Source of the DNA: DASQFQ01 sp963722815
GTDB lineage: Bacteria > Actinomycetota > Thermoleophilia > Solirubrobacterales > Solirubrobacteraceae
Direction: 5' to 3'
Length of the DNA: 64,000 nucleotides
Assembly (NCBI GenBank): GCA_963722815.1
Contig: CAVROM010000011.1
Span: forward strand, 1-64,000
The position numbers and the translations under genes were made by a program. This document shows, one piece after another, positions 7,966 to 17,242 of the stretch (position 1 is the stretch's first letter; each line of letters opens with the position of its first letter). The notes below the pieces were generated by a model that saw only the letters and a program-made list of their open reading frames with translations, was not told the origin of the DNA and did no database searches.

Positions 7966-8004
7966 CTTAAACCCGCCGGACAGCACCGCGACTATTTCAG
8001 CGGT
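7966..8004 (+). repeat. Orphan IS1182 left end (39 nt)
   Basis: These 39 nt are identical to 4584-4622, the left end of the IS1182 element, and then diverge abruptly. They look like the remnant of a second, tandem IS1182 copy, separated from the first by IS1380 copy 2. Confidence 0.65.
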
Positions 8005-8008
8005 CTTC

Positions 8009-8045
8009 TAGGCGCCAAGCCAGGCAGCTTGCTGCCCAGCGGGGG
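8009..8045 (+). repeat. Intergenic hairpin repeat, copy A
   Basis: The consensus TAG-GCGCCAAGCC followed by a short stem (GGCAG-CTTG-CTGCC) and a G run recurs at 17189 and 24413. Here it lies just beyond the addA stop. The TAG may be the old stop of a + strand gene lost to the IS insertions. Confidence 0.7.
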
Positions 8046-11000
8046 CTAGGCCTCCCGGAGGGTCATCTCCTCCGGCCACGAGCAGAGCGCCTTGCGGCCG
8101 GGGCAGTCGCCGCAGAGCGCGCGGTGCGGGTCGGCGGCGACGGGGTGGCGCCCTTCGAGGACGCCCTCGGCGAGGTTGGTCAGCTGTTCGGCGAGCGCCG
8201 GGATGTCCTTCGGCGTGAAGGTGGCGGTGACGGGCGCGTCGGGGCGCTCGAGGAAGGCGTAGGCGACCTCGACGGCGGGCGCGCCGTTGCGCAGCGCGGC
8301 AAGCGCGTAGACGATCCGCTGGGTGGCGTAGTCGCGCTCGACGACCTGGTGCGGGTGCTCCTCGCCGATCCGGTCGCTCTTGTAGTCGACGACCAGCGTG
8401 GTGCCGTCCGGGGTCTTGGCCAGGACGTCGACGAAGCCATTGACGAGCGCGCCCTGCGCGGGGTCGAGCGGGAACGAGAACCCCGCCTCGCGGCGGACCG
8501 TGGTTGCGGCGGCGATGCGGGCGCACAGCGGCGAGGCGCCGAACGCGACGACGATCTGCCGGATGTCCTCGACGTCCTCGGGGGTGAGGTCGGCGCCCTC
8601 CTCGGCGGCGAGGAGGTGGACGGTCTCCGGCTCGGGCGGGAGCGGACGGGCGAAGTCGAGCTCCTCGAGCAGGCGGTGGGCGATGACGCCGCGGACGCGC
8701 GGGTCGAGCCCGCCGGGCGGTGCCGGTTTCCAGGGGAAACGGCGGCTCGACGGGTAAAAGTCTAAGGGTCCGCTCAAGGTAGAACCTATACGGGCATTTG
8801 GCGTATTGACCCAGCGCGGTGTAGCTCAGGCGCTGGGGAGCGGGCCGTCCGGCCGACGGCGCGGGCACGACCTTCGCCCGGGCCGGCAGCGCGGTGCCCG
8901 GGCTCCCCTCCCGCGCGCGCTCGATCAGCGCGTCGGGCGCGATGGTGGCCGGGGTGACCAGGCGGGCCAGGGTCCGCGTGGGGCGGCCGTCGAACGACCC
9001 GTGGACCACGCGGTCGGTCTGCGGGGCGGCGCCGATGATCGCCGGCAGGATCCAGTCGATCGGCGGCCCTCCGGGGCGGGGCTGGCCGGGCTTCTCGGGG
9101 TTGGCGGTGCCGGAGAGGATGAGGCGGTCGCAGGCGCGCGTCATGGCGACGTAGAAGAGCCGGCGCTCCTCGGCGTCCTCGTTGGCGGCCGTCTCGGCGG
9201 CCAGGCGCTCGAAGGCCAGCGCGGGCACGGTCGCGCCGCCGCCGGGGGTCGAGAGCCGCAGCCCGACGGCGCCATCGGGGCCGAGCAGCAGCCGCTCGGT
9301 GCGGCCGCCGCCCTGGCGGCCGAGGTCCGCGACGCAGACGACCGGGAACTCGAGCCCCTTGGCGCGGTGGATCGTCATCAGCCGCACGGCGTCGAGCCCC
9401 TCGGACTCGAGCGGCGCCTCGCCCTCGCGGGCGGCGGCGAGGTCGCGCGTGGCCGCGTAGGCGAGGAAGCCGCGCAGGTCCCGCCCCTCCGCGCGCTCGT
9501 ACTCGCGCGCCAGCCGCATCAGCTTGCGCAGGTTGGCCAGCCGCCGCTCCCCGCCGGCGCGGGCGAGGACGGCGAGGTCGTAGCCGGTTGCCTCGAGCGC
9601 GCGCTCGAGCAGCACCTCGAGCGGCAGCCGCTCGGCGTGCGCGCGCTCGGCGGCGAAGAAGGCGGCGAAGCGCCGCAACCGCTCGGCATCGTCACCCGGG
9701 AGGGCGGCGAGCACGCCGCCGCCCGGAACGCCGCCGCTTCCCTCGCCCAGGGCGGCGGCGCGCAGCGCGGCCCACACGCCGCCGACCTCTTTCGCCGCTC
9801 CTGCCAGCAGGATCAGGGCGTCCGAGCCGACGCCGCAGAACGGCGAGGCGAGCGTGCCGTAGAGCGCTTCCTCGTCGAGCGGGTTGGCGAGCGCGGCGAG
9901 GTAGGCGAGGCCGTCGCGGACCGGCTGCTGGGACCAGTAGCCGCGCCCGCCGACGACGTAGGTCGGCACGCCCTGCTCCTCGAGCGCCTCCTCGAACAGG
10001 CGCAGGGACGCGGTCGCGCGGACGAGCACCACGATGTCCCGCGCGGCGCGGCCGGCTTCGAGCTCCTGGCGGAGGCGGTGCGCGATGACGCGGGCCTCGG
10101 CGCGGCGGTGCGGCTTGGCCTCGACGCCGGCGAGGCCGAGGCGCTCGTCGTCCTCCCAGCCGCGCGAGTCGGTGACGAGCAGCTCCACGCGCGGCTCGGT
10201 GTCGCCCGGCTCGCCGGGGTCGAACAGCCGCAGCTCGCCGCTGTCGCTGTCGGTGCCGCCGGCGAGGAGCGGCGCGAACCGCTCGGCCCACTGCGGGGCG
10301 AAGGCGCCGTTGAGGACGTCCAGCAGCTCCTCGCGGGAGCGGAAGTTGGCGGTCAGGAGCCGGGTCCGCTCCTCCCCGAGCGCGGCCCGCCGCTCGCGGA
10401 AGATCGTCACGTCGGCGTGGCGGAAGCCGTAGATCGACTGGAATTCGTCGCCGACCGCGAACAGGTTGTCGCGCTCCAGCGCTTCCAGGATGTCGAGCTG
10501 GAGCCGGTTCGTGTCCTGGAACTCGTCGACCATGAGCAGGCGGAAACGCTCGGCCCAGCGCTCGCGATCGGCGGGGTCCGCGGCGAGGAGGTCGCGGACG
10601 CCGAGCTCGAGGTCCTCGAAGTCGAGCCCGGCACGGGCGGCCTTGGCCTCGGCGTAGGCGGCGCCGAAGCGGGTGAGCAGGTCGGCGATCTCGACCAGCG
10701 CGAGCCGCGCGTGGTGGTCGGCGCAGCCCTGGCGGTAGGCGGTCCAGGCGGCGCGGTAGGCAGCGCACGGCGCCTGCTCGAGCGCCTTCGAGCCCTTCTT
10801 GAGCTCGCCGGGCGCGAGCGCGGCCGGAACCGGCACTCCTGCCTCACCCAGCGCGCGATCGCAGCTCTCCAGCGCGTCGAGCGCCTCCTCGAGCTTCTTG
10901 CCACCGCCCGCGGTGGCGAGGCAGCGGGCGGCGCTCGGCGCGGGTGGCGGCGAGCTCGGCCGGGTCCGGGTCGGCCGCGGGCGGCGGGATCGGGAGCACC

Positions 11001-11554
11001 GGGCGCGTCTGGCCGCGCGAGCGCAGCGTCGAGTGGGCGGCGAGGACGAGCTCGCGCAGCCCCGCCCCGAAGGCAGCGGCGACGTCAACCGCTGCCGCCC
11101 CGCGCGCCGCGACCCAGTCTTCGAACGCGCGGTCGTAGGCGTCGCGGGCGAGCCGCTCGGCCGCGCCCTCGTCGAGCACCTCGAAGCGCGGGTCCAGCCC
11201 CGCCGCCAGCGGTCGCGAGCGCAGCACCCGAGCGCAGAAGCCGTGGATCGTGCCGATCCAGCCCGCGTCCACCTCGCGCGCGTGCTCCTCCTCCCCCAGC
11301 GCCAGGAAGCGCCGGCGGATGCGGTCGCGCAGCTCGCCCGCGGCCTTCTCGGTGAACGTGAGCGCGAGGATCGAGCCGACCGGCACCCCGTCCTGGAGCA
11401 CCGCCTCGACGCACCGCTCGGCCATCACCGCGGTCTTGCCGGAGCCGGCGTTGGCGGCGAGCAGCGCGGAGCCGTCGCGGTCCTCGATCGCGGCGCGCTG
11501 CTCGTCGGTGAACGGGATGGCGCCCGGGGTGGCGGTGAGGACGGCGGCGCTCAT
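8046..11554 (-). CDS. addA: AddA-type helicase-nuclease (two frame breaks)
   Basis: This is a UvrD/Rep-type superfamily 1 helicase fused to a RecB-family nuclease; with AddB it resects double-strand DNA ends for recombination. Visible motifs are the Walker A ANAGSGKTAVMAER near residue 33, motif Ia LALTFTEKAAGE, Walker B VDEFQDTN, motif IV TANFRSREEL, motif V MTIHRAKGLEFPVV, motif VI FYVAMTRACDR and the nuclease motif VVDYKSDRI. A cysteine in QYAKCPYRFYL and CGDCPGRKALC resemble a 4Fe-4S set. An extra base in GGG 10926-10928 and another in TTT 8727-8729 (+ strand) split the frame; ignoring them restores about 1168 residues. The ATG overlaps the addB stop (ATGA). Confidence 0.85.
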
Positions 11555-14421
11555 CCGGCCGCCCGGCAGATCGTCGGGTACGCGCAGCCCTTGGGCGAGC
11601 ACTTCTCGGGGCAGGCCCGGACCTCGCCCGCCCGGAGCGCGGCCGCGGTCTCGAGGGCCTTCGAGCGGACCTCCTCGAGCGCCGTATCCATCGCCTCCGC
11701 CGAGACCTTGTCCGTCGCCACGTACCGTCCCCGGACGTCGTCGCGCACCAGCCCGCGCGGCCGCGAGTCCCGCGACCAGAGCGCCTGGTAGAGCCCGCCG
11801 ACCGGCTCGAGCCCGAGCAGCTCGCGCGCCGCGAGCATGTAGAGCGCCACCTGCAGCGCGCCGCCCTCGGCCCAGCCCGCACCGGGCGGAGCGCTCGCGC
11901 CCTTGTAGTCGCGCACGATCGCCTCGCCGCCCGGGCCGGCGTCGACGCGGTCGACCCGCCCCGTGACCGCGAGCTCGCCGAGCGCGAGCGGGCCGTGGTC
12001 GTCGCCCTCGCGCCCGAAGCGCCACTCGAGCTGCGTCGGCTCCATCCCTGCGCCGTACTCGGCCTCATGGCGGAGGTAGCGCTGGAGGTCGGCCTCCAGC
12101 GTCCGGCGCGCCGCCGCGCCCTTCGCACCCTCGAGCTCGATCCCGTCGAGCGCCTCGTCCAGCGCCCGCAGGGCGGCCGGGAGCGAGGCCTGCGTCAGCG
12201 CCGCGGAGCCGGTCGCGGCCTTCAGCCGCCGCAGCGTCGTCTCCAGCACCGCGTGCGCCCGCGAGCCGCGGCGCATCGCCTCGGGGTCGGGCGTGACCCG
12301 CGCCGGGTGCAGCAGCGCCTCCACCAGCCACCGCACCCCGCAGGCCGCGAACGTCTCGAGCTGCCGCGCGCCCTCGGTCCGGCGCGCGTCGAGCTGCGCC
12401 AGCACCGGCTCGCTGACCGGCGCGGGCAGCGGGGGCGGGTCGGGCTCGCTCCGCGCCGCCGCCTGGGCGCGCTGGAGCTCGCGCGGCGTCGGCGCTTCGC
12501 GCGGCGACCAGGTGACCTCCGCCAGCAGGCGCCGCCCGCGCTGCTCCCACAGCTCGTCGGTGAACAGCGCCCGCACGTCGTCGAGGAACGGCGACGCCAC
12601 CAGCGGCTCGCCCTCCTCGTCCGAGGACCGCCAGGACAGGAACAGCACCTCCTGCGGCCGCGACACGCACGCGTAGAACAGCGAGCGCTCGCGGTCGAGT
12701 ACGTCCTCGTGGAATGGCAGCCGCAGCCCCGCCGCCATGCTCAGCGAGCGCCGCGCCTCGTCGTCGAGGAACGGGTCGGGCACGGGGCGCTGGGGGAACT
12801 CGCCGTCCTGCAGCCCGCACACGAACACCGCGCGGAAGCGCCGCGCGCGGATCAGCAGCGGATCCGTGAGGAGGACGCCGTCGGTCTCGTCGCCCTGCCA
12901 CACCTCGACCGCGCCGAGCGTCTCGAGCACCTCGTCCGCCCCGCCCAGCAGCTCCGGGTCGAGCGAGCGCAGCTCGGCCGCCGCGGAGCGCAGCGCCGCG
13001 GCCACCCGCGCCTCGTCGCGCTCCTCCGGGTCGAGCACGTCGGCCCGCCGCGCATGGGGAGCCGCCCACGCAGCGTCCGCCTCCGCCACCAGCGCCTCGA
13101 GCAGCTCCGCCGCCCCGGCCTCGGCCGCGGCGGCGAGGGCGTCGAGCCGCGGTAAGGCCCACCCCGCCCACCGACCAGCGGCCTCCCGGGCGCCCACCAC
13201 CTCCGCGCGCCGCACGCGCGCCTCGAGCTCGTCCACCGCGTCGGCAGCCGCCCACGGGTCGCCGCCGCCGTCCCCCGTCGCGCCCGGCGTGCGCAGCCAG
13301 GCCAGCAAGTCGTCCGCGCGCCCTCCGGGGAGCGCCGCCCGCGCCCCCGCCAGCACGCCCGCCCCGAGCCGGGTGCGCGCCAGCGGCACCTGGCGCGACC
13401 ACGCCACGGGGATCCCGTACGTCCGCAGCACTTGCGCGAACAACGCCCCCGTCCCCGTCCCTCGCACCAGCACCGCGATGTCCTCCGCCGCGACGCCGTC
13501 GCGCATCAGCTCGAGCACTTCCGCGCCGACGATTTCGGCCTCCGCGCGCTCGCCGCCCGCCTCGAGCAGCCGCACCGCGCCGTTCGGCAGCCGGGTCTCG
13601 AAGCCGCCCTCGAACAGCCCGCGCTCGAGGTGGTGCAGCGCCGGCCGCGCGGCCGCCGCGTAGTGCTCGGCGCGCTCGTCCAGCTCGACCACCTCTGCCA
13701 GCGGCGCCAGCTCGTGCACGGTCGCCGCGCTGCCGGCCAGCGCGTGCCGGCCGGGCTCGTACGGGAGCGTCACCCACACGTCGGCCTCGGCCAGCCGCCC
13801 CAGCGTCTCCACCGCGTCGAGCTGCGCGCGGGTCAGCTCGTCGAAGCCGTACACGAACACCGGCCGCCGCCCCCACGCGCCCGGGTCGGCGCGGAGCGCG
13901 TCGAGCACCGCCCACGCCTCGCCGTCGCGGTCGGGGCGCCCGAGCGTCTCCAGGCGCCGGCGGTAGGCGGAGTACAGCGCCGCCAGCTCGTCGGCGTACG
14001 CGACCCCGCCCCACCCCCGCAGCGCGCGCGTGAAGCGCGCCGGCTCGACCAGCGACCGCTGCAGCTCCGCGAACAGCGCGCCCGCCGCCCGCGCGAAGCC
14101 CGGCGCCGCCGCCGACGGCGCCAGCACCCGCAGATGCGCGTCGCGGATGGCCGCACGCACGACCCGCTCGCGCGCGACCACGCCCAGCGGCCGCGCCGAC
14201 ACGCCCGCGACCCGCCCGATCTCCCGCCACAGCCGCGAGAAGGTCAGCACCTCGGCGCCGAACACGACCTCGCCCGCCGCGAGCTCGCGCTGGTAGTGCG
14301 CCACGTCGGCCGCGGTCGGGACCACCAGCAGCGGCTCGCGGTGCAGCACCTCGCGCAGCCGCTCCAGCACGTAGCCCGCCTTGGCGGCGTTGGCGGGTCC
14401 GGTGACGAGCGTGAGCGACAT
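11551..14421 (-). CDS. addB: AddB-like helicase-fold/nuclease subunit
   Basis: The 956-residue partner of AddA is unbroken. The N-terminal TGPANAAKAG is a degenerate P-loop in the place of Walker A. UvrD-like segments such as VFVCGLQDGEFPQRP and LFYACVSRPQEVLFLSW sit mid-protein. The C-terminal PD-(D/E)XK domain shows VTGRVDRVDAG and AIVRDYKG. A cysteine in FAACGVRWLVE plus CPEKCSPKGCAYPTIC give the Fe-S cysteines expected in AddB. It is co-transcribed with addA by a 4-bp overlap. AdnB is an alternative name in actinobacteria, but the degenerate Walker A favours AddB. Confidence 0.85.
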   Translation of the reverse strand: MSLTLVTGPANAAKAGYVLERLREVLHREPLLVVPTAADVAHYQRELAAGEVVFGAEVLTFSRLWREIGRVAGVSARPLGVVARERVVRAAIRDAHLRVLAPSAAAPGFARAAGALFAELQRSLVEPARFTRALRGWGGVAYADELAALYSAYRRRLETLGRPDRDGEAWAVLDALRADPGAWGRRPVFVYGFDELTRAQLDAVETLGRLAEADVWVTLPYEPGRHALAGSAATVHELAPLAEVVELDERAEHYAAAARPALHHLERGLFEGGFETRLPNGAVRLLEAGGERAEAEIVGAEVLELMRDGVAAEDIAVLVRGTGTGALFAQVLRTYGIPVAWSRQVPLARTRLGAGVLAGARAALPGGRADDLLAWLRTPGATGDGGGDPWAAADAVDELEARVRRAEVVGAREAAGRWAGWALPRLDALAAAAEAGAAELLEALVAEADAAWAAPHARRADVLDPEERDEARVAAALRSAAAELRSLDPELLGGADEVLETLGAVEVWQGDETDGVLLTDPLLIRARRFRAVFVCGLQDGEFPQRPVPDPFLDDEARRSLSMAAGLRLPFHEDVLDRERSLFYACVSRPQEVLFLSWRSSDEEGEPLVASPFLDDVRALFTDELWEQRGRRLLAEVTWSPREAPTPRELQRAQAAARSEPDPPPLPAPVSEPVLAQLDARRTEGARQLETFAACGVRWLVEALLHPARVTPDPEAMRRGSRAHAVLETTLRRLKAATGSAALTQASLPAALRALDEALDGIELEGAKGAAARRTLEADLQRYLRHEAEYGAGMEPTQLEWRFGREGDDHGPLALGELAVTGRVDRVDAGPGGEAIVRDYKGASAPPGAGWAEGGALQVALYMLAARELLGLEPVGGLYQALWSRDSRPRGLVRDDVRGRYVATDKVSAEAMDTALEEVRSKALETAAALRAGEVRACPEKCSPKGCAYPTICRAAG

Positions 14422-14564
14422 GGGGGACCCGTCATCGTGGCGCGCACCCCCGACAGACCTGAATCTGCCTGGCGCTTAGTTCAGATTTATGCACGCTGAC
14501 CGCTCAAGTTGAGAGGGTTGGACTCCGTTACCTAAGAGACGACCGTCCACGTCTTGGAGCCCCC

Positions 14565-14876
14565 ATGTCCCACCTCTACCTCCCCACCGCGCACACCGAC
14601 ACGGATCTGGCTCTAGCGAGCGCCGTCGCCGAGGCGATCGACTCCAACGAGCTGTTCGTGGCGTGGACGATGGAGAGCGGCTGCGTCGCCGCGCCCGAGG
14701 TGAAGGCGCGCATCCTGCGCACGGAGCGCCCCCAGCGCAGCGCGCTGGGCGAGGCGTTCGCCGAGATTGGCGCCGCCTTCAAGGCCTTCTTCAGCTTCTT
14801 CACAGGCGGCCAGCGTCAGCCCGCGGACACGCACCACGCGGTGCGCGCGTCACGCTCCGAGTTCGAGAACGCGTAG
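14565..14876 (+). CDS. Small hypothetical protein
   Basis: I do not recognise this 103-residue protein. It has an acidic N-terminal half and a hydrophobic patch FAEIGAAFKAFFSFF near residues 65-80 that could be an amphipathic or membrane-contacting helix, and no signal peptide. GGAG lies 6 nt before the ATG. Its last 27 nt overlap the 3' end of the convergent mocR-like gene. The 143-nt upstream region separates it from addB and contains an 11-nt palindrome CTCAAGTTGAG at 14503-14513 and a possible -10 TACCTA at 14529. Confidence 0.6.
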   Translation: MSHLYLPTAHTDTDLALASAVAEAIDSNELFVAWTMESGCVAAPEVKARILRTERPQRSALGEAFAEIGAAFKAFFSFFTGGQRQPADTHHAVRASRSEFENA

Positions 14877-16244
14877 TCCGGCGAGCCGCTCGACGCCCTC
14901 GACGAGGACGTCCGCCGGCGCTCCTCCGAAGGTCAGTCGCAGGTGCGGGCCGGTGGGCTCCGCCGCGAAGCTGCGCCGGCAGCCCGCCACCAGCACGCCC
15001 GCCCGCGCGGCCGCGGCGACCAGCCCCGCCTCGTCGGTGCCGTCGGGCAACCGCAGCCACATGTGCAGCCCGCCGGTCGGGACGTGCCACACGGCGCCCG
15101 CGCCGAAGTGCTGGGAGAGCGCACCGGCCAGGGCGTCGCGGCGCTCGCGCAGCCCCGCGCGCAGCGCCTTGAGGTGGCGCCGCCAGCCCGGTGAGGAGAC
15201 GAGCTCGAGCGCGGCGAGCTGGAGCGGGGCGCTGACGAACAGGTCCTCGACGATCCGGGCCGAGCGCAGCCGCACGCCGGCCGGGCCGCGCGCGGCGACG
15301 GCGGCGACCCGCAGCCCCGGTGACGCGCCCTTGCTCAGCGAGCGCACGTAGACCACGTGGCCGTCGGGATCGTCGGCGGCGAGCGGCGCCGGCGCCGGTC
15401 CGTCGATGGTGAGGTCGCGCGCCCAGTCGTCCTCGATCAGGAAGGCGCCGGAGCGCGCCGCGACCTCCATCACCGCGGCGCGCCGCTCCGCCGACAGGTC
15501 GGCGCCGTGCGGGTTGGCGTGCAGCGGCTGCAGGTACGCGACACGGGCGCCGGTGCGCTCGAGCGCGTCGGCGAGCATCTCCGCCCGCACCCCGTCGGCG
15601 TCGCTGGGCACGGGGACGGGCGTGAGGCCGGCCGCCCGCACCGCCGCGAGCGCGCCGCGGTAGGTCGGCGACTCGACGACGACCGAGCCGCCCGGCGGCG
15701 CGAGCGCCCGCACGGCGGTGACGAGCGCGGCCTGGCCGCCGGGGCAGATGACGACGTCATGGGCGCCGAAGCGCCCGCCCGCCTCGCGCGCGAACCACGC
15801 CCGCAGCGCCGCGACGCCCTCCATCGGCCCGCGCTCCCACGCGCCCGGGCGGCGGCCGGCGCGGGCGAGCGCCGCCGCCATCGCGGCGGTCGGCTGCAGC
15901 CGCGGGTCGAGGTAGCCGGAGGAGAGCGCGAGCGTCCCCCCGGGCGGCGTGGCCAGCAGCTCGGCCAGCCCGCCGTCGTCCGCCATCCGCGCGGCGCCGA
16001 GCGCGACCTCCTGCCAGGCGAGGTCGGGCGTGCCGTTGCGCGCCGGCGGCGCGGCGACGAACGTGCCCCGCCCTGGCCGCGGGAGCACGAGTCCCTCGGC
16101 GCTCAGCGTCGCGATCGCACGCTGCACGGTCACCGGCGAGGCGCCGTGCTCGCGCATCAGCTCGCGCACGGAAGGCAGGCGCGCCCCCTCCGGCAGCGTG
16201 GCGGCGAGGTCGCGCAGGGCGGTGGCGATCTGGTCGGCGGGCAT
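14850..16244 (-). CDS. MocR/GabR-type transcription regulator
   Basis: The 464-residue protein has an N-terminal GntR winged helix (residues 1-70: LPSVRELMREHGASPVTVQRAIATL) joined to a fold-type I aminotransferase domain. The PLP lysine is in SLSKGASPG, and the nearby IEDDWARDL supplies the aspartate that contacts the pyridine ring. MocR regulators bind PLP or an amino-substrate adduct and usually control a divergent gene. The divergent EamA transporter, 17 nt away, is the obvious target. A 9-bp inverted repeat covers both starts. The start ATG at 16244 has no ribosome site, consistent with a leaderless mRNA. Confidence 0.85.
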   Translation of the reverse strand: MPADQIATALRDLAATLPEGARLPSVRELMREHGASPVTVQRAIATLSAEGLVLPRPGRGTFVAAPPARNGTPDLAWQEVALGAARMADDGGLAELLATPPGGTLALSSGYLDPRLQPTAAMAAALARAGRRPGAWERGPMEGVAALRAWFAREAGGRFGAHDVVICPGGQAALVTAVRALAPPGGSVVVESPTYRGALAAVRAAGLTPVPVPSDADGVRAEMLADALERTGARVAYLQPLHANPHGADLSAERRAAVMEVAARSGAFLIEDDWARDLTIDGPAPAPLAADDPDGHVVYVRSLSKGASPGLRVAAVAARGPAGVRLRSARIVEDLFVSAPLQLAALELVSSPGWRRHLKALRAGLRERRDALAGALSQHFGAGAVWHVPTGGLHMWLRLPDGTDEAGLVAAAARAGVLVAGCRRSFAAEPTGPHLRLTFGGAPADVLVEGVERLAGLRVLELGA

Positions 16245-16247
16245 CTG

Positions 16248-16280
16248 CGTTACTCTAAATCGTGAGCACTGAGAGTAACG
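16248..16280. promoter_or_regulatory. Divergent promoter/operator of mocR-like gene and eamA
   Basis: A perfect inverted repeat CGTTACTCT (16248-16256) / AGAGTAACG (16272-16280) has half-site centres about 24 bp apart, close to two helical turns. The heptamer TACTCTA (16251-16257) reads as a -10 in both directions: TACTCT 5 nt before the eamA GTG and TAGAGT 7 nt before the regulator ATG. Confidence 0.7.
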
Positions 16281-17191
16281 TTATCGGCCGCGGAGCGATA
16301 GCGGCACCGGCCCCCGAGGAGGCACGGCGCGCGGAGCTGCGCGGGCTCGCGCTGGCCACGCTCGGCGTCGCGATCTTCTCGTTCTCACTCCCGGCCACCC
16401 GGCTCGCGGTCGCCGACCTCGACCCGCTGTTCGTCGCCTTCGGCCGCGCCGTGGTGGCCGCCGTGCTCGGCGCCGCCGTGCTCAGAGCGCTCCGCGCGCC
16501 CCGCCCCAGCGGCGCCCAGTGGCGCTCGCTGGCGATCGTCGCGTTCGGCGTCGTCGCGGCCTTCCCGCTCTTCACCGCGCTCGCGCTGCGCCACGTCGAC
16601 GCCACCCACGGCGCGGTCGTGATCGCGCTGCTCCCGGCGTGGACGGCGGTGTTCGCGGTGCTGCGGGCGGGCGAGTCGCCGTCGCGCGGCTTCTGGTTCG
16701 CCGCCGTCTTCGGGCTCGTCGCCGTGCTCGTGTTCATCGCCTCGCGCGGGCTCGGCGCGATCGGGCTCGCCGACGTCGAGCTGCTCGGCGCCACCGTGCT
16801 GTGCTCGCTCGCCTACGCCGAGGGCGGTGCGCTCTCGCGCACGCTCGGCGGCCCGCAGACGATCTGCTGGGCGCTGCTGCTCGCGCTCCCGCTCAGCCTG
16901 CCGCTGACGCTCGCCTTCCTCCCCGGCGGCCACGTCGGCACCGACGCCTGGTTCGGCTTCGCCTACGTCTCGCTGTTCTCGATGTTCCTCGGCTTCTTCG
17001 CGTGGTACGCGGGGCTGTCGGCCGGCGGCGTCGCCAAGGCCGGCCAGACGCAGCTGCTGCAGACCCCGCTCACGCTCGCGCTCTCGGCGCTCGTGCTCGG
17101 CGAGCACGTCCCACCCGCCGCGATCGCCTGCACCGTCGCGGTGCTGCTGAGCATCGTCGGGACGCAGCGGGCGCGCGTCGTGCGCCGCTAG
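16262..17191 (+). CDS. EamA/DMT-family transporter
   Basis: The 309-residue membrane protein has ten predicted hydrophobic segments arranged as two EamA repeats (starting near LRGLALATLGVAIFSFSLPA and again near LADVELLGATVLCSLAY). This is the drug/metabolite exporter fold. It probably exports or imports an amine or amino acid sensed by the divergent MocR-type regulator. GTG 16262 is the only plausible start, since no other in-frame ATG or GTG precedes the first membrane helix. The second half-site of the operator lies inside its first codons. Confidence 0.85.
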   Translation: MSTESNVIGRGAIAAPAPEEARRAELRGLALATLGVAIFSFSLPATRLAVADLDPLFVAFGRAVVAAVLGAAVLRALRAPRPSGAQWRSLAIVAFGVVAAFPLFTALALRHVDATHGAVVIALLPAWTAVFAVLRAGESPSRGFWFAAVFGLVAVLVFIASRGLGAIGLADVELLGATVLCSLAYAEGGALSRTLGGPQTICWALLLALPLSLPLTLAFLPGGHVGTDAWFGFAYVSLFSMFLGFFAWYAGLSAGGVAKAGQTQLLQTPLTLALSALVLGEHVPPAAIACTVAVLLSIVGTQRARVVRR

Positions 17192-17227
17192 GCGCCAAGC
17201 CAGGCAGCTTGCTGCCTAGCGGGGGGG
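17189..17227 (+). repeat. Intergenic hairpin repeat, copy B
   Basis: It begins with the eamA TAG stop. The stem is AGGCAG-CTTG-CTGCCT (17202-17217), followed by a run of eight G. It likely acts as a 3' end or terminator of eamA. Confidence 0.7.
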
Positions 17228-17228
17228 G

Positions 17229-17234
17229 TAGCGT
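17229..17234 (+). promoter_or_regulatory. -10 hexamer TAGCGT for the GNAT gene
   Basis: It ends 8 nt before the ATG at 17243, so the transcript would start at or within a few bases of the start codon. Confidence 0.45.
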
Positions 17235-17242
17235 CCCGGCAC

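Noticed and set aside
8806..11355. 849-codon open frame antisense to addA
   Set aside because: High-GC DNA gives long stop-free antisense frames. The addA strand carries all helicase motifs, and the antisense product is low-complexity with Arg, Gly and Ala runs. The same reasoning removes other long antisense frames, for example over topB, lysA and thiolase.
8046..14421. AdnAB instead of AddAB
   Set aside because: AdnB has a functional helicase motor. The second subunit here has a degenerate P-loop (TGPANAAKAG), so the pair is better described as AddAB-like.
14503..14513. CTCAAGTTGAG palindrome as an HspR/HrcA-type site
   Set aside because: Only 11 nt, lacking the second half of the known inverted repeats and not next to a heat-shock gene. 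It could be chance.
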